45,640 bases of DNA from Actinomycetota bacterium (GCA_004366205.1 SIRW01000018.1:1-45640); one strand, 5' to 3'. Positions 22,749 through 31,462 are shown, counted from the stretch's first letter. The notes: generated from the sequence alone by a model not told the origin. Program-made: numbers and translations.

Positions 22749-23932
22749 GAGTCCTGCTCTCGGCCTACGCCTGCGCTCCCGACTGGGGGTCCGAGCCCGA
22801 GATCGGCTGGCAGACGCTGCGCGCCGCGGCGTCGCGCCACGACGTGTGGGTCCTCACCCAGCCGCGCTTCGTCCCGCTGATCGAGCAGGGCATGGCCGGC
22901 GAGCCGTGGGCCGGGCGCGTCCACCTCGAGGCGGTGCCGCCCGACATGCCGGAGGCGACCGGGATGGCCGGGCACCTCCGCATCCACGCCGCCCACGATC
23001 GGTGGCAGCGCCGGGCCGCCCGGCGGGCCGCCGCGCTCCACGAGCGGGTCCGGTTCGACGTCGTGCACCACTGCACGCTGGCGGCGTACTGGGTCCGCAT
23101 CGGGGTCGCCGCTGTCGACGCGCCCCTGGTGCTCGGTCCCGTCGGTGGCGCGGTCAACACGCCGCTCCCGCTGCTTCCCGAGCTGGGGGCGCGCGGCCTG
23201 GCCGAGGAGCTGACCCGCCGGCTCACCCGCCGGTTGATCGCCGCGGCGCCACCGGTGCGCCGCTCCCGCCGCGGCGCCGCCGTCGTGCTGACCCAGAACC
23301 GCGAGACCGCCCGCCGCTTCCGGCGTCCCCGTCCGCTGCCGAACGCCCTGTGCGTCGATCTCACCGGCACGCCGGCGCCTCCGGCCCGGACGCCGACGGT
23401 GGTGCACGCGGCCCGGCTCGTGCCCTGGAAGGGGACCCGGCTCGCGGTCCGGGCGATGCGCCACGTGCGTGCCCCGGTCAGCCTGGAGGTCTACGGAGAC
23501 GGGCCCGAGGCCGAGAGGCTGCGGCGGGCCGCCCGCCGGTGGGGGGTCGAGCACCGGGTGCGCCTGCACGGATCGGTCGACCGTGCCGAGCTGGTGCGGC
23601 GGCTCGCGCAGGCATCCGCCGTGCTGCACCCCTCGCTGCACGACGAAGGGAGCACGGTCACCGCCGAGGCGCTCACCCTCGGCACGCCGTCGGTGTGCCT
23701 CGACCATGGCGGGCCGCCCGAGGTGCACCGCCACTGGCCGCAGGTGCGGTCGGTCGCCGTGCCCGTCAGCACCCCCGAGCGCACGGCGCGGGCGCTGGCC
23801 GCCGCCCTCGACGAGGTCCTGGCAGCCGGCACCACCCTCGAGCCGGTGCAGAAGCCCTCCGTGGACTACGCGGCCAGCGTCCTCGACGTCTACGAGGACG
23901 CCGCCCGCTCGGCACCGGCTTCGGCCCGCTGA
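22745..23932 (+). CDS. Family 4 (group 1) glycosyltransferase
   Basis: 395 residues if begun at the TTG at 22745, which gives the typical family N-terminus MRVLLSAYACAPDWGSEPEIGW. Longer readings from ATG 22616 or 22640 add an unlikely basic extension and overlap the divergent gene's start. GT-B fold: VHHCTLAAYWVRIG, LVLGPVGG, then donor domain with VVHAARLVPWKGTRLA, LEVYGDGPEAERLRR, HPSLHDEGSTVTAEAL (the E-x7-E region) and SVCLDHGGPPEV. It starts a run of same-strand genes ending at 28646; the next start is 1 bp beyond its stop. Confidence 0.85.
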   Translation: MRVLLSAYACAPDWGSEPEIGWQTLRAAASRHDVWVLTQPRFVPLIEQGMAGEPWAGRVHLEAVPPDMPEATGMAGHLRIHAAHDRWQRRAARRAAALHERVRFDVVHHCTLAAYWVRIGVAAVDAPLVLGPVGGAVNTPLPLLPELGARGLAEELTRRLTRRLIAAAPPVRRSRRGAAVVLTQNRETARRFRRPRPLPNALCVDLTGTPAPPARTPTVVHAARLVPWKGTRLAVRAMRHVRAPVSLEVYGDGPEAERLRRAARRWGVEHRVRLHGSVDRAELVRRLAQASAVLHPSLHDEGSTVTAEALTLGTPSVCLDHGGPPEVHRHWPQVRSVAVPVSTPERTARALAAALDEVLAAGTTLEPVQKPSVDYAASVLDVYEDAARSAPASAR

Positions 23933-23933
23933 G

Positions 23934-25067
23934 ATGGGAGCCGCACCAGCGTGGGCGGAGCGGGCGTGCTGGCTGCGCGCCGCCACCCGCCGGGCCCACC
24001 TGCCCGCGGCGGTCCCGAGGCGCCGAGGCCGGGCGCTGCTCTCCTACGTGGTGCCGCCGCTCGCGGTGGGCGCCCGCTTCCCCACCAGCCACACCCAGCA
24101 CTGGGAGTCCGCCGCCATGGCGCGCCTGCTCGCCGCGCGCGGCTTCGACGTGGACATCATCAGCTACCACAACCGCTGGTTCCGTCCCCGCGCCGCGTAC
24201 GACGTGGTGATCGACGTCCGCCACAACCTCGAGCGCCTGGCGCCCCGCCTCCCGGACGCCCGGCTCGTCATGCACCTCGACACCCAGCACACCCTGGCGC
24301 TCGTGGCAGCCGAGCACCGTCGCCTGCTGGACCTCCAGCGCCGGCGCGGCGTCACGCTCCAGCCGCGGCGGTTCGAGCGCCCCAACCGAGGTGTGGAGCT
24401 CGCGCACGCGGCGACCGTCGCGGGCAACACGGCGACCCTGGAGACCTACGCCTACTGCCGCACGCCGCTCTACGAAGTGCCCGTCGCCAGCGCCGTGGAG
24501 TGGCCCCGCCCCGCCGAGCGCGACGTCGACGCCGTCCGGACCCGCTTCCTGTGGCTCGGGAGCGCGGGAATGGTCCACAAAGGACTCGATCTCGCCTTGG
24601 AGGTCTTCGCCCGCAACCCCGACCTGCACCTCACCGTCTGCGGGCCCGTTCACGCCGAGGAGGACTTCGTGGCGGCATACCGCCGCGAGCTGTTCGAGAC
24701 GCCCAACATCGACACCCGCGGCTTCGTCGACGTCGGCTCTGCCGCCTTCCAGCGCATCGCCGAGAGCGTGATCGGCATCGTCTACCCCTCGTGCTCCGAA
24801 GGGTGCGCAGGCTCGGTCGTCACGGCGCTCCACGCCGGCCTCGTCCCCGTCGTGAGCCGCGCATCGGGCGTCGACACCGGCGACGCCGGTGTGGTCCTCG
24901 AGCGCTGCACGCACGACGAGATCGAAGCCGCCGTGCGCAGCATCGCCGAGGCCGACGCCGCGGAGCTGCGTGAGCGGGCCCACGCCGCCTGGGTCCTCGC
25001 CCGCCGGAGGTACACCCGGACGGCGTTCCTGTCGCGGTATCGTGCCGTGCTCGACGAGGTGCTGTGA
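23934..25067 (+). CDS. Family 4 glycosyltransferase
   Basis: 377 residues, ATG 1 bp after the previous stop. N-terminal domain with LLSYVVPPLAVGARFPTSHT, VDIISYHNRWF, VVIDVRHNLERL and HLDTQHTLAL; C-terminal donor domain with LWLGSAGMVHKGLDLALEVF, LTVCGPVHAEEDF, TRGFVDV, and YPSCSEGCAGSVVTALHAGLVPVVS. The C-terminal part matches the glycosyl_transf_1 donor-binding fold. Its stop region overlaps or nearly meets the rfbF gene, so they are cotranscribed. Acts in the cytosol; sugar specificity not readable. Confidence 0.85.
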   Translation: MGAAPAWAERACWLRAATRRAHLPAAVPRRRGRALLSYVVPPLAVGARFPTSHTQHWESAAMARLLAARGFDVDIISYHNRWFRPRAAYDVVIDVRHNLERLAPRLPDARLVMHLDTQHTLALVAAEHRRLLDLQRRRGVTLQPRRFERPNRGVELAHAATVAGNTATLETYAYCRTPLYEVPVASAVEWPRPAERDVDAVRTRFLWLGSAGMVHKGLDLALEVFARNPDLHLTVCGPVHAEEDFVAAYRRELFETPNIDTRGFVDVGSAAFQRIAESVIGIVYPSCSEGCAGSVVTALHAGLVPVVSRASGVDTGDAGVVLERCTHDEIEAAVRSIAEADAAELRERAHAAWVLARRRYTRTAFLSRYRAVLDEVL

Positions 25068-25081
25068 GGGGGCGGAGCCGC

Positions 25082-25897
25082 GTGTCACCGGACCAGGATG
25101 ATCTCGCAGAGGTGCCCGCGGTCATCCTGGCCGGAGGCATGGGGACCCGCCTGCGCGAAGAGACCGAGCGCGTGCCCAAGCCGCTCGTGCAGATCGGCGA
25201 GCAGCCGATCCTGTGGCACATCATGAAGCTCTACTACCACCACGGCGTCCGCCGCTTCGTGTTGTGCCTCGGGTACAAGAGCCAGCTGATCAAGGAGTAC
25301 TTCCTCCGCTACCGGGAGCTGCTGTCGGACTGGACCATCCGGCTCTCGGGCGAGCACGAGCTCACCTTCCACAACGCCGTCGCCGACGAGGACTGGGAGG
25401 TGACGTGCGCCGAGACCGGTCTCCACACCGCGACCGGCTCGCGCCTGGCGTTCGTCCGCCCGTACCTCGACGTCGAGCGGTTCTTCTTCACCTACGGCGA
25501 CGGCATCGGCGACGTCGACATCGCCCGACTCTACGACCACCACCTCGAGGGCGGGCGGATCGGCACGGTGACCGGCGTGCACCCCACGTCCCGCTACGGC
25601 GAGATGCGCGTCGACACCCACCGGGTGGTCGAGTTCAACGAGAAGCCGACCGCACCGGAGGGCTACGTGAGCGGCGGCTTCTTCGTGTTCGAGCGCGAGA
25701 TCTTCGACTACCTGCCCGACGCCGACCCCGGCGTCTTCCTCGAGTACGAGCCCCTCCAGCGCCTGGCCCGTGACGGTGAGCTGTGGATGTACCGGCACAC
25801 GGGGTTCTGGATGGGCATGGACACCTACCGCGACTACATGACCCTGAACGAGCTGTGGGCGGCCGGGCGCGCCCCGTGGAAGGTCTGGGACGGCTAG
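25082..25897 (+). CDS. rfbF: Glucose-1-phosphate cytidylyltransferase-like (RfbF type)
   Basis: 271 residues. The GTG at 25082 has GGAG about 6 nt upstream; an in-frame GTG at 25064 overlaps the previous stop (GTGA) and is the alternative. Nucleotidyltransferase signature AVILAGGMGTRLREET and VPKPLVQIGEQPI at ~13-42, then LCLGYKSQLIKEYF, FTYGDGIGDVDI with the metal Asp, GVHPTSRYGEM, VEFNEKP, and FWMGMDTYRDY. These are hallmarks of RfbF, which makes CDP-glucose from CTP and glucose-1-phosphate. The partner CDP-glucose 4,6-dehydratase (RfbG) is not in the window. Specificity for CTP is inferred from overall family likeness. Confidence 0.88.
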   Translation: MSPDQDDLAEVPAVILAGGMGTRLREETERVPKPLVQIGEQPILWHIMKLYYHHGVRRFVLCLGYKSQLIKEYFLRYRELLSDWTIRLSGEHELTFHNAVADEDWEVTCAETGLHTATGSRLAFVRPYLDVERFFFTYGDGIGDVDIARLYDHHLEGGRIGTVTGVHPTSRYGEMRVDTHRVVEFNEKPTAPEGYVSGGFFVFEREIFDYLPDADPGVFLEYEPLQRLARDGELWMYRHTGFWMGMDTYRDYMTLNELWAAGRAPWKVWDG

Positions 25898-25900
25898 CCG

Positions 25901-26440
25901 GTGCGGTTGCGGCCCACGGAGATCGACGGCGTGTGGGTGTGCGAGCCGGTCCCGGTCCGCGACGAGCGCGGGTTCTTCGCCCGCCTCGTCGACGCCGACG
26001 TGCTCGCGGCGCACGGCCTGCGCTGTGACGGCCGGCAGCGCAGCGTCGCGTACAACCGCCGCCGGGGCACGGTGCGGGGGATGCACTGGCAGGTCGAGCC
26101 CGACACCGAGGTGAAGCTGGTGCGGTGCACGCGTGGCGCCGTGCACGACGTCGTGGTCGACGTGCGACCCGGCTCGCCCACCTACCTCCGGCACGTGAGC
26201 ATCGAGCTCAGCGCCGACAATCGCCTCACCCTCCACGTGCCACCGCTCGTGGCGCACGGGTACCAGACGCTCACCGACCACGCCGAGGTCTCCTACGACA
26301 TCGACGGGGTCCACAACCCCGCAGCGGCACGGGGTGTCCGCTTCGACGACCCCGACCTGGGGATCGAATGGCCGCTGCCCGCCACCCTGGTGAACGAGCG
26401 CGACCGGTCCTGGCCGCTCGTCTCGTCGTGGGCGCCGTGA
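25901..26440 (+). CDS. dTDP-4-dehydrorhamnose 3,5-epimerase family protein (RfbC-like)
   Basis: 179 residues, GTG start 3 bp after the rfbF stop. Cupin epimerase: VRDERGFFARL, RGTVRGMHWQ with catalytic-type His62, VRCTRGAVHDVVVDVR, PPLVAHGYQTL, and SYDIDGVHNP where the family has its YxxxxxYxP loop. In RmlC the His-Asp pair and a Tyr epimerise C3/C5 of 4-keto-6-deoxy sugars. Next to a CDP-sugar enzyme and with no rmlA/B/D present, the substrate may be a CDP- rather than dTDP-linked keto sugar. Its stop overlaps the next start (GTGA). Confidence 0.88.
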   Translation: MRLRPTEIDGVWVCEPVPVRDERGFFARLVDADVLAAHGLRCDGRQRSVAYNRRRGTVRGMHWQVEPDTEVKLVRCTRGAVHDVVVDVRPGSPTYLRHVSIELSADNRLTLHVPPLVAHGYQTLTDHAEVSYDIDGVHNPAAARGVRFDDPDLGIEWPLPATLVNERDRSWPLVSSWAP

Positions 26441-27729
26441 ACACCCTCGAGCTGGCACAGGAGCTCTACGACCTCGTGGGGGAGCTCTACCCCGTCCGGC
26501 GCAGCCTCACCGGCCCCGGTGTGCGGCGCACCCTCGAGATCGTGGCGCGCTACGTGCCGCTCGACGTCGTCGAGGTGCCCAGCGGGACGCAGGTCCTCGA
26601 CTGGACGGTCCCCGACGAGTGGGAGCTGCGCGAAGGCTGGATCGCGACGACCGACGGGGTGCGGGTCGTCGACACGTCCGCCACCAGCCTGCGCGTACTG
26701 GGCTACTCGGTGCCCGTCCATGCCGTGCTCCGGCGCGACGAGCTCCTCGACCACGTCCACGTCGATCCCGCCGCACCCGAGCACATCCCCTATCGGACCG
26801 CCTACTACGACCGCACATGGGGCTTCTGCCTCACCCAGCGGGAGAGGGCCGCGCTCAGCGACGACCGCTACGAGGTTCGCGTCGACGCCGACCGCGGCCC
26901 CGGGCACCTGATCTACGGCGAGGTCGTGCTGCCCGGCACCAGTGAGGCGGAGGTGCTCCTGAGCACCCACGTGTGCCACCCGGAGCTCGCCAACGACAAC
27001 TGCAGCGGCATCGCCGTGCTCGCGCTCCTGGGCCGCCGCCTCGCAGCACGCGATCGGCGGCTCACCTACCGGCTCCTGTTCCTGCCCGGCACGATCGGGG
27101 CCCTCGCCTGGCTCCACGCCAACCGGGCCCGCGCCGGCAGGATCGCTCACGGCCTGGTCGTGGCCGGCGTGGGCGACCCCGGTCCGCTCACGTACCAGCG
27201 CACGGTCCACGGCGCGCACCCGGTCGACCGCGCCGCGGCCATGGTCGTGCCCGCCCGGGGCGGGAGCCTGCTCGACTTCAGCCCGTGGGGATACGACGAG
27301 CGCCAGTTCAACGCCCCGGGGTTCCGGCTTCCGGTCGGCAGGCTCTCTCGGACCCCCCACGGCACCTACCCCGAGTACCACACGAGCGCCGACGACCTGA
27401 GCTTCGTGCAACCCGCCAGCCTGCTCGACAGCCTCACCGCGCTCGAGGAGATCCTGTCCATCCTCGAGGGCGACGCCACCTACCGCAACCTCGCGCCCTA
27501 CGGCGAGCCTCAGCTCGGCCGGCGCGGCCTGTATGCCGGCATCGGGGGTGAGCGCGACCAGGCCGAGGTCAAGCTCGCCCTGCTCTGGGTGCTCAACCAG
27601 TCCGACGGCACCCGTTCGCTGCTCGACGTCGCGCAACGGTCGGGCCTGCCCTTCGCCGCCGTCGCGCACGCGGCCCGCCTGCTCCTCGACGCCGGCCTGC
27701 TCGAGCGGGTGGAGCGACCGCAGCGGTGA
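26437..27729 (+). CDS. DUF4910 aminopeptidase-like protein
   Basis: 430 residues; GTG start overlaps the rfbC stop by 4 bases. The DUF2172/DUF4910 layout is visible: LYPVRRSLTGPGVRRTL at 18-34, VPDEWELREGWI, then a zinc-peptidase-like core with STHVCHPELANDN (His178, His181, Asp187), FLPGTIGALAWLHAN, YDERQFNAPG at 286-295 and EYHTSADDL at 313-321, followed by a C-terminal winged-helix-like domain (ALLWVLNQSDGTRSLLDVA). The family is structurally M28-like and is recurrent in glycan clusters, where its reaction is not established. A sugar-deacylating or N-acyl-hydrolysing role is possible but unproven. Confidence 0.85.
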   Translation: MNTLELAQELYDLVGELYPVRRSLTGPGVRRTLEIVARYVPLDVVEVPSGTQVLDWTVPDEWELREGWIATTDGVRVVDTSATSLRVLGYSVPVHAVLRRDELLDHVHVDPAAPEHIPYRTAYYDRTWGFCLTQRERAALSDDRYEVRVDADRGPGHLIYGEVVLPGTSEAEVLLSTHVCHPELANDNCSGIAVLALLGRRLAARDRRLTYRLLFLPGTIGALAWLHANRARAGRIAHGLVVAGVGDPGPLTYQRTVHGAHPVDRAAAMVVPARGGSLLDFSPWGYDERQFNAPGFRLPVGRLSRTPHGTYPEYHTSADDLSFVQPASLLDSLTALEEILSILEGDATYRNLAPYGEPQLGRRGLYAGIGGERDQAEVKLALLWVLNQSDGTRSLLDVAQRSGLPFAAVAHAARLLLDAGLLERVERPQR

Positions 27730-28646
27730 GCGGTGTGCTCGTCACCGGTGCGGCCGGGTTCATCGGCCGCCACCTCCTGGAGCGGCTGGGCGCGCTGGCC
27801 TGGCCGGTCACGGGGGTGAGCCGAACGGGAGACGGCGGGCTGGGTGTCCGGGCGGTGGACCTGGCGGACGCCGCGGCATGCGAGGCGCTGCTGCACGACA
27901 CCCGGCCGGACGTGGTGATCCACCTGGCGAGCGTGGTGACCGGCTCCCGGGCCGTGGAGGCCGTGGCGCCGACGCTCTCGGCCAACCTCGTCAGCACGGT
28001 GCACCTGCTGACCGCGGCCTGGCGCAGCGGGGTGCGCCGGGTGGTGCTCGCGGGCTCCATGGAGGAGCCGGGGAGCAGCCCGCCCCACTCCCCCTACGCC
28101 GCGTCAAAGGCGGCCGCCGCGCTCTACGGGTCGCTGTTCCGGAACCTCTACGGCCTCGAGGTCGTGCACCTGCGGATCCACATGGTGTACGGCCCGGGTC
28201 AGCGCGACCTGTCCAAGCTCGTGCCCTCCGTGATCGCGAGCGCCCTCGCCGGCCGCCCGCCCGAGGTGGCGTCAGGCCGCCGGCGGGTCGACTGGATCTA
28301 CGTCGCTGACGTCGTCGACGCCATCGTCGCCGCTGCGACGGTCGATCCCGCCCCCGGCGTCACCGTCGACGTGGGCACGGGAACGCTCCACTCGGTGCGC
28401 GAGGTCGTCGAGCAGATCGTGCGCGCGGTCGACCCCTCCCTCGCCATCGCGTTCGGAGCCGTCGCCGACCGCCCGCACGAGGTCGAGCCGGTTGCCGACG
28501 TGGACGCGGCGGCGTCGATGCTCGGGGGGTGGCGGGCGGCGGTGCCCCTGGAGGAAGGGCTCCGGCGCACCGTGGCCGCAGCCCGCGCCGGCAGGGGCGC
28601 CGAGCCCGAGCTCAGGGGACCACTCGGACCTCAGGCACCGGGATGA
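27726..28646 (+). CDS. NAD-dependent epimerase/dehydratase (extended SDR)
   Basis: 306 residues; GTG overlaps the DUF4910 stop (GTGA). GAAGFIGRH at 8-16, VVIHLAS at 63-69, and catalytic Tyr124-xxx-Lys128 in SPYAASK; the usual Ser/Thr site falls in AGSMEEPG. RIHMVYGPGQRD marks the substrate loop. At the end of the rfbF-rfbC-DUF4910 operon, a role as 4-ketoreductase of a 6-deoxy-hexose nucleotide is likely, though epimerase activity is equally compatible. The last 35 bp overlap the convergent methyltransferase gene. Confidence 0.85.
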   Translation: MSGVLVTGAAGFIGRHLLERLGALAWPVTGVSRTGDGGLGVRAVDLADAAACEALLHDTRPDVVIHLASVVTGSRAVEAVAPTLSANLVSTVHLLTAAWRSGVRRVVLAGSMEEPGSSPPHSPYAASKAAAALYGSLFRNLYGLEVVHLRIHMVYGPGQRDLSKLVPSVIASALAGRPPEVASGRRRVDWIYVADVVDAIVAAATVDPAPGVTVDVGTGTLHSVREVVEQIVRAVDPSLAIAFGAVADRPHEVEPVADVDAAASMLGGWRAAVPLEEGLRRTVAAARAGRGAEPELRGPLGPQAPG

Positions 28647-29832
28647 CGAACCGCCCGCCGGCGTCGAGGTAGTCCTGACGCTGGCGGATCACCTCCTCCG
28701 CGAAGTTCCATGCGAACACGATCGCGTAGTCCGGTCGCCGCCGTGCCAGCTCCTCGGGCGCCAGGATCGGGATGGCGGTGTTCGGCAGGTAGCGGCCCTG
28801 CTTGTGCGGGCTGCGGTCGACCACGAACGCCACGTCGCGCACGCTCGCCCCGACGGCATGCAGCAGAACCGTCGCCTTGGCCGCTGCGCCGTACCCCGCG
28901 ACGCTCTGGCCGGCCGCACGCGCCCGATCCAGGAAGGCGCGCTGCTCGGCACGGAGGCGCTCGACGCGGCGCGCCAACCCCGCGAGGAAGCGAGCGGTGT
29001 GCACCCCGTCACGCCGCTCCGCGTCGAGGAGCGCGGCGACTGCGCCACTCGACGGGCCGTGCTCGCCGTCGCGCCCCGCGAGCACCCGCAACGAGCCACC
29101 GTGGATCGGTATCGCCTCGATGTCCAGGATCCGCAGGCCGTGGCGGGCGAGGAGCCGCTCCAGGGCGACCCCCGAGTAGTAGTAGACGTGCTCGTGGTAG
29201 ATGGTGTCGTACTCGACGTTGTCGACCAGCGCGCGCAGCGAGGGCGTCTCCGCCACGAGCACGCCCGCGGGTCCGAGCACGTCGGCGATGCCAGCGACGA
29301 GGTCGTTGGCGTCCGGCACGTGCGCCAGCACGTTGTGGGCGTGGAGCACGTCGGCCCGGAGCCCGCTGGCGACGAGCTGCTCGGCGAGCGAGCGGGTGAA
29401 GAACCGGGGGACGGTCCTCACGCCGCGCGCCTCGGCTGCCGCCGCGATGTTGCGGGCCGGATCGATGCCGAGCACCTCGACACCGGCCGCCCGGTAGTGC
29501 TGCAACAGGTACCCGTCGTTGGACGCCACCTCCATCGCCAGGGAGCCCGGCCCGAGACCCCGCTCGGCGACGAGCCTCGCAACCAGGCGCCGCGCGTTCT
29601 CGACGACGCCGGGCGACGCCGACGAGAAGTACGGGTAGTCGCAGAAGAGCTGCTCCGGCGGCACCACGGTCCCCAGCTGCGCGACCGAGCACGACGCGCA
29701 GAAGAGCACGTCGAGCGGGTACACCGGGACCCGCTCGGCTGGGCCCGCCGTCAGGGCGTTGGCGGGCGGCTGCTCGCCGAGCGACAGCACCTGGCGAAGG
29801 TCCCGGCCCCCGCACAGCCGGCAGTGGTTCAT
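28612..29832 (-). CDS. Sugar C-methyltransferase (NovU/TylCIII-like)
   Basis: 406 residues. N-terminal zinc-binding domain with CRLC (4-7) and CASC (45-48); SAM-binding domain with EVASNDGYLL at 101-110, LGIDPARNI and LHAHNVLAHVPD; the YHEHVYYYS motif at 212-220; and the C-terminal methyltransferase domain (VAGYGAAAKATVLL, VVDRSPHKQGRYLP, FAWNF). This is the full TylC3/NovU architecture that methylates C3 or C5 of 4-keto-6-deoxy nucleotide sugars, giving branched sugars. It fits the deoxysugar genes opposite. The start overlaps the upstream acyltransferase stop by 4 bases. Confidence 0.92.
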   Translation of the reverse strand: MNHCRLCGGRDLRQVLSLGEQPPANALTAGPAERVPVYPLDVLFCASCSVAQLGTVVPPEQLFCDYPYFSSASPGVVENARRLVARLVAERGLGPGSLAMEVASNDGYLLQHYRAAGVEVLGIDPARNIAAAAEARGVRTVPRFFTRSLAEQLVASGLRADVLHAHNVLAHVPDANDLVAGIADVLGPAGVLVAETPSLRALVDNVEYDTIYHEHVYYYSGVALERLLARHGLRILDIEAIPIHGGSLRVLAGRDGEHGPSSGAVAALLDAERRDGVHTARFLAGLARRVERLRAEQRAFLDRARAAGQSVAGYGAAAKATVLLHAVGASVRDVAFVVDRSPHKQGRYLPNTAIPILAPEELARRRPDYAIVFAWNFAEEVIRQRQDYLDAGGRFVIPVPEVRVVP

Positions 29833-30254
29833 GAGCGTCGCTCGACGATGCGGTTCGCCCCCACCACGGTCGCTCCCGGTGGCACGTCCCGCGTCACCAC
29901 GGCGTTGGCGCCGATCCGCGCGCCCGCGCCGACCTGGATGGCGCCGAGCACCTTCGCGCCGGCGCCCAGGAACACGTCGTCGCCGATGACGGGTACGCCG
30001 ACATCGGCGGGTTCCAGCTGGCCGATCGTCACCTGGTGCATCACCACCACGTTCTCGCCGAGCCGGACGTCGGGGTGCACGACGATCCCGTACGGGTGTG
30101 GCAGCCGCAACGAGCGCGGCACTGGGCAGTAGATGTCCGAGCCGAGCACGATCCGGGCGAGCTTGGCTAGGACGGGAACCTCGCGGGCGAGCAGCAGCAC
30201 GAACAGCCCACCGAGGCGGGAGCTGTGGGCCTGTGCTGGATGCCGGCGGGTCAC
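29829..30254 (-). CDS. Hexapeptide-repeat (CysE-type) acyltransferase
   Basis: 141 residues; GTG start overlaps the preceding glycosyltransferase stop (GTGA). The helical lead LAREVPVLAKLARIVLGSDI is followed by left-handed beta-helix turns: PYGIVVHPDVRLGENVVVMHQVTIG with His in MHQ, VIGDDVFLGAGAKVLG, VGAGARIGANAVVTRDVPPG. It resembles short serine O-acetyltransferase-like enzymes found in capsule clusters, which acetylate sugars using acetyl-CoA. Cytosolic; probably decorates the glycan or a nucleotide sugar in the same operon as the C-methyltransferase. Confidence 0.88.
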   Translation of the reverse strand: MTRRHPAQAHSSRLGGLFVLLLAREVPVLAKLARIVLGSDIYCPVPRSLRLPHPYGIVVHPDVRLGENVVVMHQVTIGQLEPADVGVPVIGDDVFLGAGAKVLGAIQVGAGARIGANAVVTRDVPPGATVVGANRIVERRS

Positions 30255-31462
30255 GCCGACGTCGCCTCCTCGGTCAGGGTGTCGTAGTAGCTCCGCACCG
30301 GCACGGGACGCCCCTCGGCGGTGGCGGTGAGCACGCCGAGGAGGAACGTGCCGAGGCGGTGCGGGTCGAGCGCCCCGCGCACCCCGTCGGGGTCGAGCCG
30401 GAGCCGCTCGAGCGCGCGGAAGGCCTGATCGATCTCACCGGGGTCGTCACCGGACACGACCAGACCCCCACCGAGCACCGAGAACAGCTCGGCGAGGTTG
30501 CACGACGGGGTCACGATCGCCGGGAGGCCGGCCAGCAACGCCTCACGGATCGCACGCGGCTGCCCCTCCCAGCGCGACAGCAGCACCACGCCCCGGCAGC
30601 GGGCGAGCTGGCCGAGCAGGGCGCGGCCGCTGCTGTGCCGGTCCCACTCGAGCAAACCCCGGGCCTCCAGGTCGAGCAGGCGCGCGCGGGTCTCGGGCGC
30701 GTGCTCATGGTCGTCGGGAGCGAGCAGCAGCGCCGCCGGCCTCGGCAGCGCGTCGCCGTGGCGCTCGAGCCACGCCGCGACCCGGTCGAAGCCCTTCCGC
30801 CAGGGATCGTAGCGGCTCACCAGGGCGACGGGCCCGTCACCGCGGCGGCTGATCCGACCGGCGGCGAGCGCGGCCTCCGCCAGCTCGGAGTCGGGCACGG
30901 GCCACGGCACCAGCACGACCTTACGGGCCGGGAACCGGGACTGGCGTGCCTCCTCGGCCGAAGCGCAGCAGATGACCCGGGCGAGCCGGTTCCATCCCCA
31001 GGCGAGCGACCGGACCATGGCGGGCTTCGCGCTCCGGAAGGCGCGGCCCCGACCCACGAACCAGCTGCCCCGGGCGAAGTCCTCGGTGAGCAGCGCCAGC
31101 GGGAAGAACGCAACAGGCGCTCCCCGGGCGCGCACGGCGAGGGCGACCACCAGGTGGTACCACGGCAGGGGGCCGAAGGCGATGGCGACGTCGTAGGACC
31201 GGCGGAGGACCCGCACGAGGGGCCCTGCCACCACGGCGTCCGCCCGGCGCTCGTCGATGTGCACGCGGTAGACCCGCCGGCAGTCGGTGGCCTCGATCGC
31301 CAGCCGCCCGCCGGCGTCCGCCCCGGCGAGGCCCCGCAGGTACTGCCACAGCTCGGCGCACTCGAACACCCGATGGTTGAGCTCCTTGTGGACGACCAGC
31401 ACCCGGAGCTCCGGCGCCTGCTCGCCCTGGCCGGTGCGCAGTCGCTGCGCTGCTGCTGGCAC
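30251..31462 (-). CDS. Family 4-like glycosyltransferase
   Basis: 403 residues from a GTG at 31462, picked because a perfect AAGGAGG sits 9 nt upstream; a GTG at 31402 with a weaker GGAG would give an N-terminus MLVVHKELNHRVF. A Rossmann-like first half (DVAIAFGPLPWYHLVVALAV) is followed by a donor domain with VALVSRYDPWRKGFDRVAAW, LLLAPDDHEHAP, and SRWEGQPRAIREALLAGLPAI. This fits GT-B enzymes of the glycosyl_transf_1 group, though sequence conservation in the N-terminal part is low. First gene of a three-gene overlapping operon with the acyltransferase and C-methyltransferase. Confidence 0.82.
   Translation of the reverse strand: MPAAAQRLRTGQGEQAPELRVLVVHKELNHRVFECAELWQYLRGLAGADAGGRLAIEATDCRRVYRVHIDERRADAVVAGPLVRVLRRSYDVAIAFGPLPWYHLVVALAVRARGAPVAFFPLALLTEDFARGSWFVGRGRAFRSAKPAMVRSLAWGWNRLARVICCASAEEARQSRFPARKVVLVPWPVPDSELAEAALAAGRISRRGDGPVALVSRYDPWRKGFDRVAAWLERHGDALPRPAALLLAPDDHEHAPETRARLLDLEARGLLEWDRHSSGRALLGQLARCRGVVLLSRWEGQPRAIREALLAGLPAIVTPSCNLAELFSVLGGGLVVSGDDPGEIDQAFRALERLRLDPDGVRGALDPHRLGTFLLGVLTATAEGRPVPVRSYYDTLTEEATSA

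Noticed and set aside
21920-23986. 688-codon minus-strand frame over the glycosyltransferase at 22745
   Set aside because: Its tail is an out-of-frame copy of the fusion gene and the rest is antisense; no domain.
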